Part shown: piece after piece, positions 18,301 through 26,638 of the stretch
Position numbering within the stretch: the stretch's first letter is position 1
Layout: each line of letters begins with the position of its first letter
Assembly: GCF_020687385.1 (NCBI RefSeq)
Contig: NZ_JAJEQM010000001.1
Coordinates: forward strand, 186,001 to 250,000
Length of the DNA: 64,000 nucleotides
Source: Hominilimicola fabiformis
Lineage (GTDB): Bacteria > Bacillota > Clostridia > UBA1381
Reading direction: 5' to 3'
Program-made: the position numbers and the translations under genes
The notes under the pieces: model-generated
Database searches by the model: none
What the model was told of the DNA's origin: nothing
Seen by the model: the letters and a program-made list of their open reading frames with translations, nothing else

Positions 18301-18641
18301 ATATCCCAAATCGGGACTGTTCTTGAATATCTGCTTTCGTGAGTATCTGAAATATCAAAGTAATGTGTCAGTCTTTGCCGTGAACGGTTTTCATCAGCAA
18401 AAACAGCAATACCTCTTGCACCTCGGTTGACCCATCTGCCAAAAATTTTGTTCCACTGCTCTATCTCAAGAACCGCTGTTGCATCAGGTCGCTGTGCATA
18501 TACAAGTAGCTGTTCGTCATAACGTAACTTATAATTTCGGCAAGCCGAAGCCAAGAATGCCTGCCAGTTCTGAGGATTTGACACAACCGTTTTGCAGGTG
18601 CGGTTGTAAAGCTCAGAAATAAGGTCATATTTTCGTGCCAT
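12394..18641 (-). pseudogene. Giant DNA methylase/SNF2 helicase, N-terminal 2082 codons (interrupted)
   Basis: Starting at ATG 18641, this is the main part of the large methylase/helicase of Tn1549-type ICEs. Around residue 980 a methylase-like GVVGNVPFGDF motif appears. Helicase motifs follow: HAVGAGKT near residue 1590, VDESHYYKN near 1755, FATGTPISNS and MGAGTNVQ. The frame meets the element at CPWRPSD and would end with 23 foreign codons at 12318. Motif VI and about 310 further residues lie at 425-1366. Residues about 275-395 are a low-complexity Ser/Gly/Asp/Glu-rich stretch that overlaps a TnpV gene in another frame. Without motif VI the helicase is probably inactive. Confidence 0.9.
17459..17812 (-). 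CDS. TnpV-like protein encoded inside the helicase gene
   Basis: A 117-residue protein beginning MNELTYTMVGDYSLPNLKLP, in a different frame of the same strand as the helicase gene. It matches the TnpV pattern along its length and shares with the tet(O)-element TnpV the GDY.LP..., TNLL/YNLLTRGEL, VTEQMKAE and terminal E.IFA features. The start at ATG 17812 follows AAAGGAGTTTGGACG, a good ribosome binding site. The helicase frame here encodes only low-complexity linker. Homology in this frame plus the Shine-Dalgarno argues for a real overlapping gene; function unknown. Confidence 0.75.
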   Translation of the reverse strand: MNELTYTMVGDYSLPNLKLPQQPEVTLGRYAQMRREFLKEHHRVLYYNLLTRGELTQHLAEVEQRASKMEETILSQMAQKEGVTEQMKAEDMMKWVRLMNSLRSSAQEIVKAEVIFA

Positions 18642-18656
18642 TACTCTTGCACCTCC

Positions 18657-18956
18657 TTATCGCTGTTTTTCTCTATTTCTGGTCTTGTTTTTTGACGGTT
18701 CGGATTGATTGACAGGTTCAACTTTACTTCCACTAAGCTCCATTTTTTCAGCAAACTCGCATATATGATAGCAGCAATTTCCGACATACAAATGGTAGTC
18801 ATCAATATATTTACACGCTCTGTCTGCTGTGTGTCCATCACGAAAAGTAATCCTGATTTTCCCTCCATCGGGAATATAGAATTTTAAGTTGTAATGACTG
18901 TCTATAAATCGAATTTGCTTTTCCTGCGGCTCTGCTCTATTCTCCTGTTGCTTCAT
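18657..18956 (-). CDS. Conserved ICE protein
   Basis: A 99-residue protein just upstream of the helicase gene. Its core (YIPDGGKIRITFRDGHTADRACKYIDDYHLYVG, then CYHICEFAEKME) resembles a domain seen alone or fused within large polyvalent proteins of these ICEs; the assignment is from memory and tentative. The C-terminal 25 residues are charged. It overlaps the gene before it by 20 bp, so the two are coupled. No enzymatic motif seen. Confidence 0.65.
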   Translation of the reverse strand: MKQQENRAEPQEKQIRFIDSHYNLKFYIPDGGKIRITFRDGHTADRACKYIDDYHLYVGNCCYHICEFAEKMELSGSKVEPVNQSEPSKNKTRNREKQR

Positions 18957-19197
18957 TTTCCTTACCTCTCATTTTTGTTGCTTCATCAGAACCGCCGCCC
19001 AAATACGAAAAGAGTTTACCTGACTTTGTATTCTTCTGCAGCTCCATAATCACACCCATATCAGGAATCGTGATATTCGGGATTTTCAGGATTGCTTCCA
19101 TATCAAGCTGCTGCAACTTTTTCTCCGTATCACAACCGGAGTCAAAGAGTTTATTCAGCACCTTGACCTTATTCTGAAAAGTTGCTTTGTCTTTCAC
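18937..19197 (-). CDS. Conserved hypothetical ICE protein
   Basis: An 86-residue protein starting at GTG 19197 after CTAAGGAGGTATTTTC. It contains VLNKLFDSGCDTEKKLQQLDMEAILKIPNITIPDMGVIMELQ, predicted helical, and a polar tail that overlaps the next gene. I do not recognise a family. Position in the coupled run of small genes ahead of the helicase supports it being real. Confidence 0.65.
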   Translation of the reverse strand: MKDKATFQNKVKVLNKLFDSGCDTEKKLQQLDMEAILKIPNITIPDMGVIMELQKNTKSGKLFSYLGGGSDEATKMRGKENEATGE

Positions 19198-19209
19198 GAA
19201 AATACCTCC

Positions 19210-19506
19210 TTAGCTAATGTTGATTACAATAGAAATACTGCCGCTCTGTTCTTCTTTCTGCGGATTACGTGAATACTCAGGAAAAAGGGACTGTACTCTC
19301 TGCCTTGCCCTGCGTATGGTTTCAAAACAAGGAAGTCCGTATGCTCGGTAATTAAATACAATATCCTCAAGCGGAAGATTTCCGGCTGGTATATATCCGT
19401 ACCGATTGTAATAATGCAGAATGAGAAGCATATCATCATACCTCGACATCGGGCATTCCTTTAAGATTTCAAGCACTCGGCTCTCCACCGTTTTCTGTTG
19501 TTTCAT
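19210..19506 (-). CDS. Conserved small mobile-element protein
   Basis: A 98-residue protein: SRVLEILKECPMSRYDDMLLILHYYNRYG, then LPCFETIRRARQRVQSLFPEY. This pattern (acidic YDDxLL helix, then an FETIRRARQRVQ helix) recurs in small proteins of phages and ICEs of Firmicutes, and the second part looks DNA-binding. No function is established. It is followed after 12 bp by the next small gene. Confidence 0.65.
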   Translation of the reverse strand: MKQQKTVESRVLEILKECPMSRYDDMLLILHYYNRYGYIPAGNLPLEDIVFNYRAYGLPCFETIRRARQRVQSLFPEYSRNPQKEEQSGSISIVINIS

Positions 19507-19578
19507 AATGTTCCTCCAAAAATTAAAGGGACAGAGTTTTTTACGCTCTGCCCCGACTGGTTAATGTTCGCTTGTTAC

Positions 19579-19668
19579 TTACTTCTTACGGTTTTTAACC
19601 TGAAGAAAGATAAAGCCGCCGACAATAACGGCGACTAATGCGATAGCGATAATTGTCTTTGCTTCCAT
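19579..19668 (-). CDS. 29-residue membrane peptide after the adhesin
   Basis: MEAKTIIAIALVAVIVGGFIFLQ followed by a basic VKNRKK end: one transmembrane helix with a positively charged tail. Its ATG overlaps the adhesin stop codon (TAATG), which argues for translational coupling. It might assist membrane handling or sorting of the adhesin; that is speculation. Confidence 0.55.
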   Translation of the reverse strand: MEAKTIIAIALVAVIVGGFIFLQVKNRKK

Positions 19669-22600
19669 TACTCGTTACCCTCCTTTTTCTTCTTTTTGTG
19701 TGCAACAACAGAAGTTACGGCGATACCGACAGCAGAAAGTCCAGCAAGGACATACCAAAGTTTCATATTGGTATCATCTCCTGTTTTCGGAGTATCCCTC
19801 AACTCATTGTGCATTTTTACAACGGCTGTTTCATCAAGTTTGATAGTAACATTCTGGTCGGCAGGTGTGATATATGCAGCAGAGGCATTGTTTGCCACTT
19901 CGGATACGGTATATTCGCCAATACGAAGTCCCTCAATCACGATTTCGCCGTTCTTATCTGTTTCAAATGTCATATCATAACCGTTTGCTCCGGTTACTCT
20001 GAACGCAAAACCTTTAACCTTACCATCTGAAGATGTCTTGACGATTTTCAGTATTCCACGCATAGCTTCATTGAAAAATCCAACACCAGCCTTATTCTCA
20101 ACGGAATAAGTTGTTTCGTCTTTCTCAATGAAAACAGAGTATTCTCCCTTATCAAGCAGGAAGCCCTCTGGTGCTTTTGTTTCACGGACAATATATTTTC
20201 CGTAAAGCAGCTCTTTCATCTCATAAATTCCGGTTTCGGTTTCTTCAAGATTTCCGATAAGTTCATCGCCATCATCAATCTTTCCGTTCTCATTGGTGTC
20301 CTTATATACCTCAAAGGTTGCACCCGTAAGTTTGTTATCTGGATATTCAGCGTCCATCTTCGTGAGTCTGATATTGCCGTGAACATACTCATTGACAATC
20401 TCAATTTCAACTACCTGCTCGGCTTTGCTGATATTGACCTCATACGCTTTTTCATCAAGAACAAATCCCTTTGGCTGCTCGATTTCTCTTACAATCCATT
20501 TGCCATAAGGAACTTTTGCAAAAGAAAAACTACCGTCTTTTGCAGAGGTAGTCGTCATAAGTGCAGTATCTTTTGTAAATTCTGTTTCTTCGGCTTTGAA
20601 GATACCGATAACAGCACCCTCAAGTGCTTCTCCGTTCTCGTCAATCTTCTTACCTGATACAGAACCATAGATAAGTTCATTCTTGATTTCTTTTCCATCA
20701 TTCACTTTGATTTCAACTGTTGCGGTATCCTGACCTGCATATTCAAACACAACCGGATATTTCGTATCAGAGAGAACATAATGCTCATCGGTTGCAATCT
20801 CCTTGACATAGTATTTGCCAAACGGAAGGTCTGACTTCATAACAGCAGTTCCATTTTCATTTACGCTGACAATCTCAATCAGTCCATCAGCCGGAATAAC
20901 TGTACCGCTTGCAGATACAATATCTTCTGCGGCATAAAGACCAAAGCTGATGTTTTTGATTTCTCCGTTGTCGCCAATACCAAATGTCTTATCCTTTTCA
21001 ATGGCTTTTGCAAGGCTTACCTGCACTTTCTGTCTTTCGTTATAGAACGATGTGGAAGTTTCGGTAACAGAGATATTCTGACCTGCATAAGTAAGCTCAA
21101 CCGTATGTGTTTCGCCACTGATTACCATTCCATAAGGTGCGGTAATTTCCTTGACCTCGTATTTTCCGAGATAAAGTTCTTTGCTCTTCACAAATCCATC
21201 GGAGCTTGTTGTGATAGTATCTACCACTTCGCCCTTTGAATAGCGAAGTGTACCGTCCGGTGTGCTAATATCTTCCGCAGCACGGACTTCATAAACTGCA
21301 CCCTCAAGTCCTGCCACTTCATAAACAGGCTGATAAATAACATCACTGTCCTCAGAACCACTTACATTGACACCACTAAATACTTCTCCGGTCTTTTCAA
21401 CCGTGATAGTACCTTTCTGTGCCATATTCGGCTTATTGACTTTCACAACAGTTACGCCGCCTTCCTCTGTGGAATTTTCTTCGGTAATATCAAAATATAC
21501 CGGAGTATCATCAAGTACATATCCGTATGGAGCTTGTACCTCTACGATGGAATATCCCTTGCCGTAATCTAATTTCTCAGGTGTTACAAGAGAACCATTT
21601 GCGTCGGTATAGAACACATCAATCGTGGTCGGTGTCGGATAAGTAAAGGTCATTTTGACCTGATTGCCCTGTGGGTCGTAAATCTTAAATCCTGCTCCTG
21701 CATACGGAATACTCTTTCCGCTTTCTGCGTCCACCTTGACTACATTGACAAAGCTCTCAAAGTTACGGTTATTGATAAGATAACGGTAGGTCTGTGCGTT
21801 CTGTGAAATGAACACATCAAAATCGTCCATCATCTCTCTGCCTTCCCAACCGGAAGTCTGGTGTACGGTATAAATACCATACGGCACATCTTTTGTCTGA
21901 CCGAAGCCATATTCATCGCATACGATAGTATCTCTCTCGTCTTTATTGGCTGCGTCATAGCTTCCGGCAGATTTCAGGTAAATCTCAAAGGAAGCACCCT
22001 TTTCAGGTGTTTCAATCTTTGTTTCTCCATCATCAGTGTGTTTAATGATAGCCACATTGCCTTTGATTACCTGCTCGGTTACATCATTGGAAGTAAGGTT
22101 GTGTTCCACCTCATAAAGTTTCGGGTCTGCACCTACCTTGTGAATGGTCTTATCAAGGAGATAGCCTTCACTCGGTGTAATTTCTCGGATTGTCCAGTCG
22201 GTATCACAAACATATTCTTTGGTAGTGAACTGACCGTTTTCATCAGTAACATACTTATCTACAAGCGTTTCGCCCTTATAGATACCGTAAACTGCTCCCG
22301 AAAGTTTGGCATTGCCCTGTGCTTCGCCCTTCTCAGCGTCGCTCTTTGTGACTGTTACAGTAAACTTCTTCAAAATGTTATTGAAGTTTCTTGTGGTTAC
22401 TTCTTTCCACTTCACTGGTGCAGTCTGATTTTTCGGTACGACATAACGGATAGCTGTGTCTACTTCTTCAAGTGTATATGGTTCAGAACCACTGATAAGC
22501 ACATCTTTGAAAGTTGCCACACCGTTTTTGTCTGTAACTGCATACTGGTCAACAGCATCACCGGAAAGAGAAGTACCGAAAAGATGGAACTTCACACCTT

Positions 22601-23918
22601 CAACAAGGTTATCTTCTGAGGACTTCACTACCTGAAGGTCGCCACGCTTCAATTTGTTATTGAAAGTGACCTTTGCAATCTGTCCTGCTACAACAGTAAC
22701 TCTATGTGTTTCCTGCGGCTCGTACTTATCGTATGCCTGCTCGGTTACAGTATAGATACCCGGCATAAGGTTATCAATCTGGAACTTACCGCCATTAGCT
22801 GTTGTAACTGTCTGATTGATACCGTTTCCGGTAATCGTGAAGTTGATACCGTCAACCTTGCCGTCCTCACTGGTCTTTACAATCTGACAAGAGCCATAGC
22901 TGACTTTCATTTTCACATAACCGTTGATACTGTCGCTTACTTCCTGAGCATAGCTGACAACATCCTGCACACTGGAGTTCTGACCATGTTTACCCTCTGA
23001 CCATACAACCACACCTCTGCGGACTGCATTTTTCTTCGTTGCGGTAATGGTAAATTCCTTACTCGGTGCAGTATCCATAGAAACAGTAAGTTTGTTACCA
23101 TTCACTGAAAAGTTCACTCCACTGATACTTGCCTTGAAATTATATTTGGACAGCACATTGTTTGAGTCTGTCAGGGTAGTTGTGTACTTACTTCCGTTCC
23201 ACTCAAGTTCTATTGTCTTTGCCGAACCGGATGATTTATTACAAAAGCTTGGTATGGTCGCATGGTTCTGTACACTCTGCACCATACTGTTGTAATAACT
23301 GAAAATCTTATTGCGGAGCGGATGCCTTGCATTGATGACATCTTTCACATTGCTGCAACCACTGGCTGATACATGATTGAAGTTCACATCACGCTCTCCG
23401 ATAACAGTTTCCCAGATAAGAAGCTGTGTGGCATAAGCCTGTGCAATGCTGTTTGCTGCTGCTTCATTCTGTGACCTCCAAGATGTCGAGATTGTCCCAC
23501 GATAGCCATACTGTAAAATACGACCAACGAAAAGACGGATTTCATCTCCGGAAATAACCCCATTGGATGCAAGGTTATTAAAATAATTTTCGTCATACTT
23601 ATTCATTGTCTGACCGACCTTGAGCGAAATTCCCGGCTCAATACAATAAGCAACATTGCCTGAGTATGAGCCAATAGCCTTAAGATTGGTAAAATTGGAA
23701 CGTCCGGTATGCCAACCATTTTTCAAGGTCAAATTGCTGTGTCCCCATACCCCATCGTAATTAGCATCGCCATCACGAGGGAAATCGACCATATAAACAT
23801 CGGCTTTTTCTCCCGAAGCAGCATATGCTGTTGTCGAGCCAATGCCTGCAAAAGTGGTCACACACATAAGGGTCGCCAAGAAAAGCGACGTGACTCTTTT
23901 GAATTTTGACTTTATCAT
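19668..23918 (-). CDS. Thioester-domain, SpaA-repeat LPXTG-type adhesin
   Basis: A 1416-residue surface protein. A signal peptide ends near AYAA (residue 34). The N-terminal domain has YCIEPG (Cys92) and TQLLIWE (Gln165), the Cys and Gln pattern of internal thioester domains that bind host molecules covalently. About nine Ig-like SpaA/prealbumin repeats follow, each with G..Y.V.E and EI/EVDAP-type ends that often hold isopeptide bonds. The C-terminus has DTPKTGDD, a hydrophobic helix and KKKKKEGNE, a sortase anchor. ATG 23918 follows AGGAGGAAACGCA. No sortase gene lies in the window. It is the large adhesion cargo of the ICE. Confidence 0.9.
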   Translation of the reverse strand: MIKSKFKRVTSLFLATLMCVTTFAGIGSTTAYAASGEKADVYMVDFPRDGDANYDGVWGHSNLTLKNGWHTGRSNFTNLKAIGSYSGNVAYCIEPGISLKVGQTMNKYDENYFNNLASNGVISGDEIRLFVGRILQYGYRGTISTSWRSQNEAAANSIAQAYATQLLIWETVIGERDVNFNHVSASGCSNVKDVINARHPLRNKIFSYYNSMVQSVQNHATIPSFCNKSSGSAKTIELEWNGSKYTTTLTDSNNVLSKYNFKASISGVNFSVNGNKLTVSMDTAPSKEFTITATKKNAVRRGVVVWSEGKHGQNSSVQDVVSYAQEVSDSINGYVKMKVSYGSCQIVKTSEDGKVDGINFTITGNGINQTVTTANGGKFQIDNLMPGIYTVTEQAYDKYEPQETHRVTVVAGQIAKVTFNNKLKRGDLQVVKSSEDNLVEGVKFHLFGTSLSGDAVDQYAVTDKNGVATFKDVLISGSEPYTLEEVDTAIRYVVPKNQTAPVKWKEVTTRNFNNILKKFTVTVTKSDAEKGEAQGNAKLSGAVYGIYKGETLVDKYVTDENGQFTTKEYVCDTDWTIREITPSEGYLLDKTIHKVGADPKLYEVEHNLTSNDVTEQVIKGNVAIIKHTDDGETKIETPEKGASFEIYLKSAGSYDAANKDERDTIVCDEYGFGQTKDVPYGIYTVHQTSGWEGREMMDDFDVFISQNAQTYRYLINNRNFESFVNVVKVDAESGKSIPYAGAGFKIYDPQGNQVKMTFTYPTPTTIDVFYTDANGSLVTPEKLDYGKGYSIVEVQAPYGYVLDDTPVYFDITEENSTEEGGVTVVKVNKPNMAQKGTITVEKTGEVFSGVNVSGSEDSDVIYQPVYEVAGLEGAVYEVRAAEDISTPDGTLRYSKGEVVDTITTSSDGFVKSKELYLGKYEVKEITAPYGMVISGETHTVELTYAGQNISVTETSTSFYNERQKVQVSLAKAIEKDKTFGIGDNGEIKNISFGLYAAEDIVSASGTVIPADGLIEIVSVNENGTAVMKSDLPFGKYYVKEIATDEHYVLSDTKYPVVFEYAGQDTATVEIKVNDGKEIKNELIYGSVSGKKIDENGEALEGAVIGIFKAEETEFTKDTALMTTTSAKDGSFSFAKVPYGKWIVREIEQPKGFVLDEKAYEVNISKAEQVVEIEIVNEYVHGNIRLTKMDAEYPDNKLTGATFEVYKDTNENGKIDDGDELIGNLEETETGIYEMKELLYGKYIVRETKAPEGFLLDKGEYSVFIEKDETTYSVENKAGVGFFNEAMRGILKIVKTSSDGKVKGFAFRVTGANGYDMTFETDKNGEIVIEGLRIGEYTVSEVANNASAAYITPADQNVTIKLDETAVVKMHNELRDTPKTGDDTNMKLWYVLAGLSAVGIAVTSVVAHKKKKKEGNE

Positions 23919-23946
23919 TGCGTTTCCTCCTGTAAAAATTGAAAAA

Positions 23947-23968
23947 CACACCGTATCTCTACGATGTG
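23947..23968 (-). promoter_or_regulatory. Hairpin in the adhesin 5' region
   Basis: CACACCGTA and TACGATGTG form a 9-bp stem with one mismatch, 29 bp upstream of the adhesin start codon. Between it and the ParB stop (24204) no gene is visible. It could affect translation or mRNA stability. Confidence 0.4.
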
Positions 23969-24203
23969 CCTTTGTGGATTTTCTCTTACGACAAGATTTA
24001 CCTGCCGAAAAACAAATGCGGATTTTTCGTTAATTTTTCATTTTACCATACACCTCCAGTCCGTTCATACTGTGCGATTGCCCCTTAGAGATAGACATAT
24101 ACTTTGAGATAGTTATATTCAAGTGAGATAATATATATCATTTTCGGTAGGTAGAAGTATAACTAAGGGGTTAGAGTGTGAGAAAGGGGAACTGTAAAAC
24201 AGG

Positions 24204-25142
24204 CTATCTGCTGTCACGCTCTGCACGGTTACGCAAAAACTTGTTGTAATGCTCCAATGCCTTGCAGACAAAATCCTCCGTCTGACTGACGGGAATGTTT
24301 TTCGGGATAAGCTGTCTTACTCTGTCGCCCCTCAACACGATTTTCTCCTTTTGGTTCGGCTTTTCCTCAGACATAACAGCGTGGATTGCTTCTGTTGTAA
24401 GGTTGCCCTCGTTGAATAACTTTCGCATACGGATTGTCTGGTCGTGTGACGGGGTAGCGTCATTCAGGTCGATTTCGTCAACCACATCACGCTGGCAATC
24501 TTCATCGAGATAAGAAAGTTCTACGGCAGGACGCATTTTAATACGCCCCTCATCAACAAATTCAAGCAGTTCAGGAACAAGGTTTGTCAGACGCACATAT
24601 CGGTGTATCTGATTTCTGCTGTCCCCTGTTTCCTGTGCAATTTGTTCATCGGTTCGTAAATTCGTCCCCACTGGGGACACATTTTCTTTTCTTGGTCTGC
24701 CTGCTTGTCTTTTCATTGCTTCCAAACGCATTTTATACGCAAAGGCTTTTTCACTCGGCAATATCTCTGACCTCTGAAAATTACTCTCAACCATTAAAAT
24801 GGTCGCTTCATCTCTGTTCAGGTCTACAATCTCACTTCTCAGGGTTTCAAATCCTGCCAGTTCACAAGCTCGCTTTCGTCTGTGTCCTGAAACAAGTTCA
24901 TATCTGCCGTCCTCTTTCTGCCTTACCGTTGCCGGAGTAATAACCCCTCTTTCCTTGACACTCTCCACAAGCTGCATCATATCTTCATCGTCCCTGACCT
25001 TAAACGGGTGGTCGGGAAAATCATCAATCAGCTCCAATGGAATATCTCGGATTTTTGAAAGCTGTTCTTCATCTCTCTGTGCCTGAGTGGTAAATAAATC
25101 ATCGAGCTTCGTGAGAGTGAAGTCGCTCTTTCTTCCTGCCAT
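24204..25142 (-). CDS. parB: ParB-family partition protein of the ICE
   Basis: A 312-residue protein with LIDDFPDHPFKVRDD, SGHRRKRACELAG (GHRR CTP-binding motif, about residues 86-98), NFQRSEILPSEKAFAYKMR, and a helix-turn-helix region (QETGDSRNQIHRYVRL). Its first codons overlap the parA 3' end by 44 bp, giving a typical parAB unit that stabilises the excised circle during transfer. It is paralogous to the ParB-like protein of the nested element, sharing the same NLQRE/NFQRS and ILPSE segments. Confidence 0.93.
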   Translation of the reverse strand: MAGRKSDFTLTKLDDLFTTQAQRDEEQLSKIRDIPLELIDDFPDHPFKVRDDEDMMQLVESVKERGVITPATVRQKEDGRYELVSGHRRKRACELAGFETLRSEIVDLNRDEATILMVESNFQRSEILPSEKAFAYKMRLEAMKRQAGRPRKENVSPVGTNLRTDEQIAQETGDSRNQIHRYVRLTNLVPELLEFVDEGRIKMRPAVELSYLDEDCQRDVVDEIDLNDATPSHDQTIRMRKLFNEGNLTTEAIHAVMSEEKPNQKEKIVLRGDRVRQLIPKNIPVSQTEDFVCKALEHYNKFLRNRAERDSR

Positions 25143-25923
25143 CGGCTAACACCTCCTTTGTAAATTCAGCGTATGCCTTAGACACTGTGCTGTTTGGCTC
25201 ATAAGCATAAATGCTCTTGCCTTTGGAAGAAGTTTCTGCGGCTTTTACGGCAATCGGGATTTGTGTTCGATACATTCTTATCTGATTACCGAAGTTTGCC
25301 CTGAGTGCTTCCACCGTACTCTTTGCAAGGTTTGTTCGGCTATCCACCAAAGTAAGCAGCATACCGTCTATCTTAATATCCGGATTGATATACTTCTTTA
25401 CTTTTGAAATTGTCTGCACAAGCTGTGTCATACCCTTTGCAGGCAAATACTGAGCCTGAACCGGAATGATAACACTGTCTGCCGCCGATAAAGCATTGAG
25501 AGTAACCATACCAAGTGAAGGCATACAGTCTATAATTACATAATCATATCTGTTCTTCACTTGACTCAGATAATTCTTGAGTGTAGTTTCTCTGCTCATT
25601 GCGTTTACAAGGTTAAATTCCATTGCTGAAAGCTCAAGGTTTGCCGGAACAAGGTCAACACCTTCTTCGTGATGCAGGATACCAACCATAGGGTCTGTCA
25701 TCGTTTCATTGATTACATCTGTGAGTTTCGTTGCAAGCGTGATACCCAAACTGTCTGTATCCTGCCAACCAAGACAAGTCGTTAAATCTCCCTGCGGGTC
25801 TGCGTCTATGAGCAATACTTTCTTGCCCTGCATTGCAAGCCCGACTCCGAGATTAACTGTTGTGGTGGTCTTTCCGACTCCGCCTTTCTGGTTACATACG
25901 GAAATCGTTTTACAGTTTGACAC
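25099..25923 (-). CDS. parA: ParA-family partition ATPase of the ICE
   Basis: A 274-residue Walker-type ATPase. The deviant Walker A motif NQKGGVGKTTTTVNLG lies near the N-terminus, with DADPQGDLTTCLG and YVIIDCMPSLG as A' and Walker B. GTG 25923 is chosen because GGAGG lies 11 nt upstream; longer starts lack one. Together with the overlapping parB it should segregate or position the circular ICE. Confidence 0.93.
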   Translation of the reverse strand: MSNCKTISVCNQKGGVGKTTTTVNLGVGLAMQGKKVLLIDADPQGDLTTCLGWQDTDSLGITLATKLTDVINETMTDPMVGILHHEEGVDLVPANLELSAMEFNLVNAMSRETTLKNYLSQVKNRYDYVIIDCMPSLGMVTLNALSAADSVIIPVQAQYLPAKGMTQLVQTISKVKKYINPDIKIDGMLLTLVDSRTNLAKSTVEALRANFGNQIRMYRTQIPIAVKAAETSSKGKSIYAYEPNSTVSKAYAEFTKEVLADGRKKERLHSHEAR

Positions 25924-26411
25924 TTCTTTTTGCCCTCCTTTCTGAAAATTCATAGCCACCGCATTATGGCTATGTACCTGACCGACTCATTTCCTAATCG
26001 GTCATAGCAATATTTGTTCTCAACACCCCTTGCCAAGCAAAACGCTTATGGGAAATCACTAAGGAACAGACTGCTTATCTGTATCATAGGGTTCTAACCT
26101 CTGCCGGGTACTCCGCCAGCTCCGTAGAGAAGTATCATTATCATTCTGACTGTCATCGCCATATCAGGGGCAACCTGATACTCTTAGCCGGAGTTCTCGC
26201 TATTCTGAAATACAGAAATCACGGCGTACCTGCTAAAGTGGCTATCATCAGAAATAAAGTCTTAGTGAATGACTTATTCAATTTTCAAGCGAAAAGGCTT
26301 CCGTTTTTGCTATCCGGAATGAACCCCTTCACTCATTTGGACAAAGGGGTATGAAATGCACACCCAAAATCGCCGCTTTTCCGAAAATATTTCAAAAAAT
26401 TTTTTTGAAAT
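25924..26411. other. Long gap upstream of parA
   Basis: About 490 bp without a supported gene. TGACCGACTC and its partial complement ATCGGTCA form an imperfect palindrome near 25978-26003, and TATCAGG GGCAA CCTGATA is a clean hairpin at 26162-26180. One plus-strand frame stays open for over 100 codons but offers no start codon until near its end. The region could hold parS sites, an origin or a structured leader of parA; none is proven. Confidence 0.4.
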
Positions 26412-26448
26412 AAAAAAAGCCGCCTACTCCGGTTAGGAAACAGACGGC
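26412..26448 (-). terminator. Terminator after the zinc-ribbon operon
   Basis: The minus strand has GCCGTCT (26448-26442) pairing with AGGCGGC (26425-26419), then seven T residues. It follows the 59-residue gene ending at 26459. Confidence 0.8.
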
Positions 26449-26458
26449 AAAACACGTT

Positions 26459-26638
26459 CTAAATGTATTCAATTTTCAATTTCTTTTTCTTTGCTTCAAG
26501 CACTTTGCAGAGGACATCATCTACTGCGTCGGTGTATCGTCCCTGAGCTGCTAAATTGTTCTTCAGTTCAATGAGCGATTGTATCACTCGGCTTCGTTCT
26601 TCTTCATTTAAGTATAGATGATAGGTTTTCTCTCTCAT
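26459..26638 (-). CDS. Small conserved ICE protein
   Basis: A 59-residue protein, MREKTYHLYLNEEERSRVIQSLIELKNNL, then TDAVDDVLCKVLEAKKKKLKIEYI. The start is at ATG 26638, which overlaps the TGA of the zinc-ribbon gene (ATGA), so the two are coupled. The layout of a short strand and two helices resembles ribbon-helix-helix-like or antitoxin-like proteins, but I cannot assign it. Confidence 0.65.
   Translation of the reverse strand: MREKTYHLYLNEEERSRVIQSLIELKNNLAAQGRYTDAVDDVLCKVLEAKKKKLKIEYI

Noticed and set aside
26003-26356. Plus-strand frame open for over 100 codons upstream of parA
   Set aside because: No ATG, GTG or TTG start in its first two thirds, no ribosome binding site and no recognised family; treated as non-coding.
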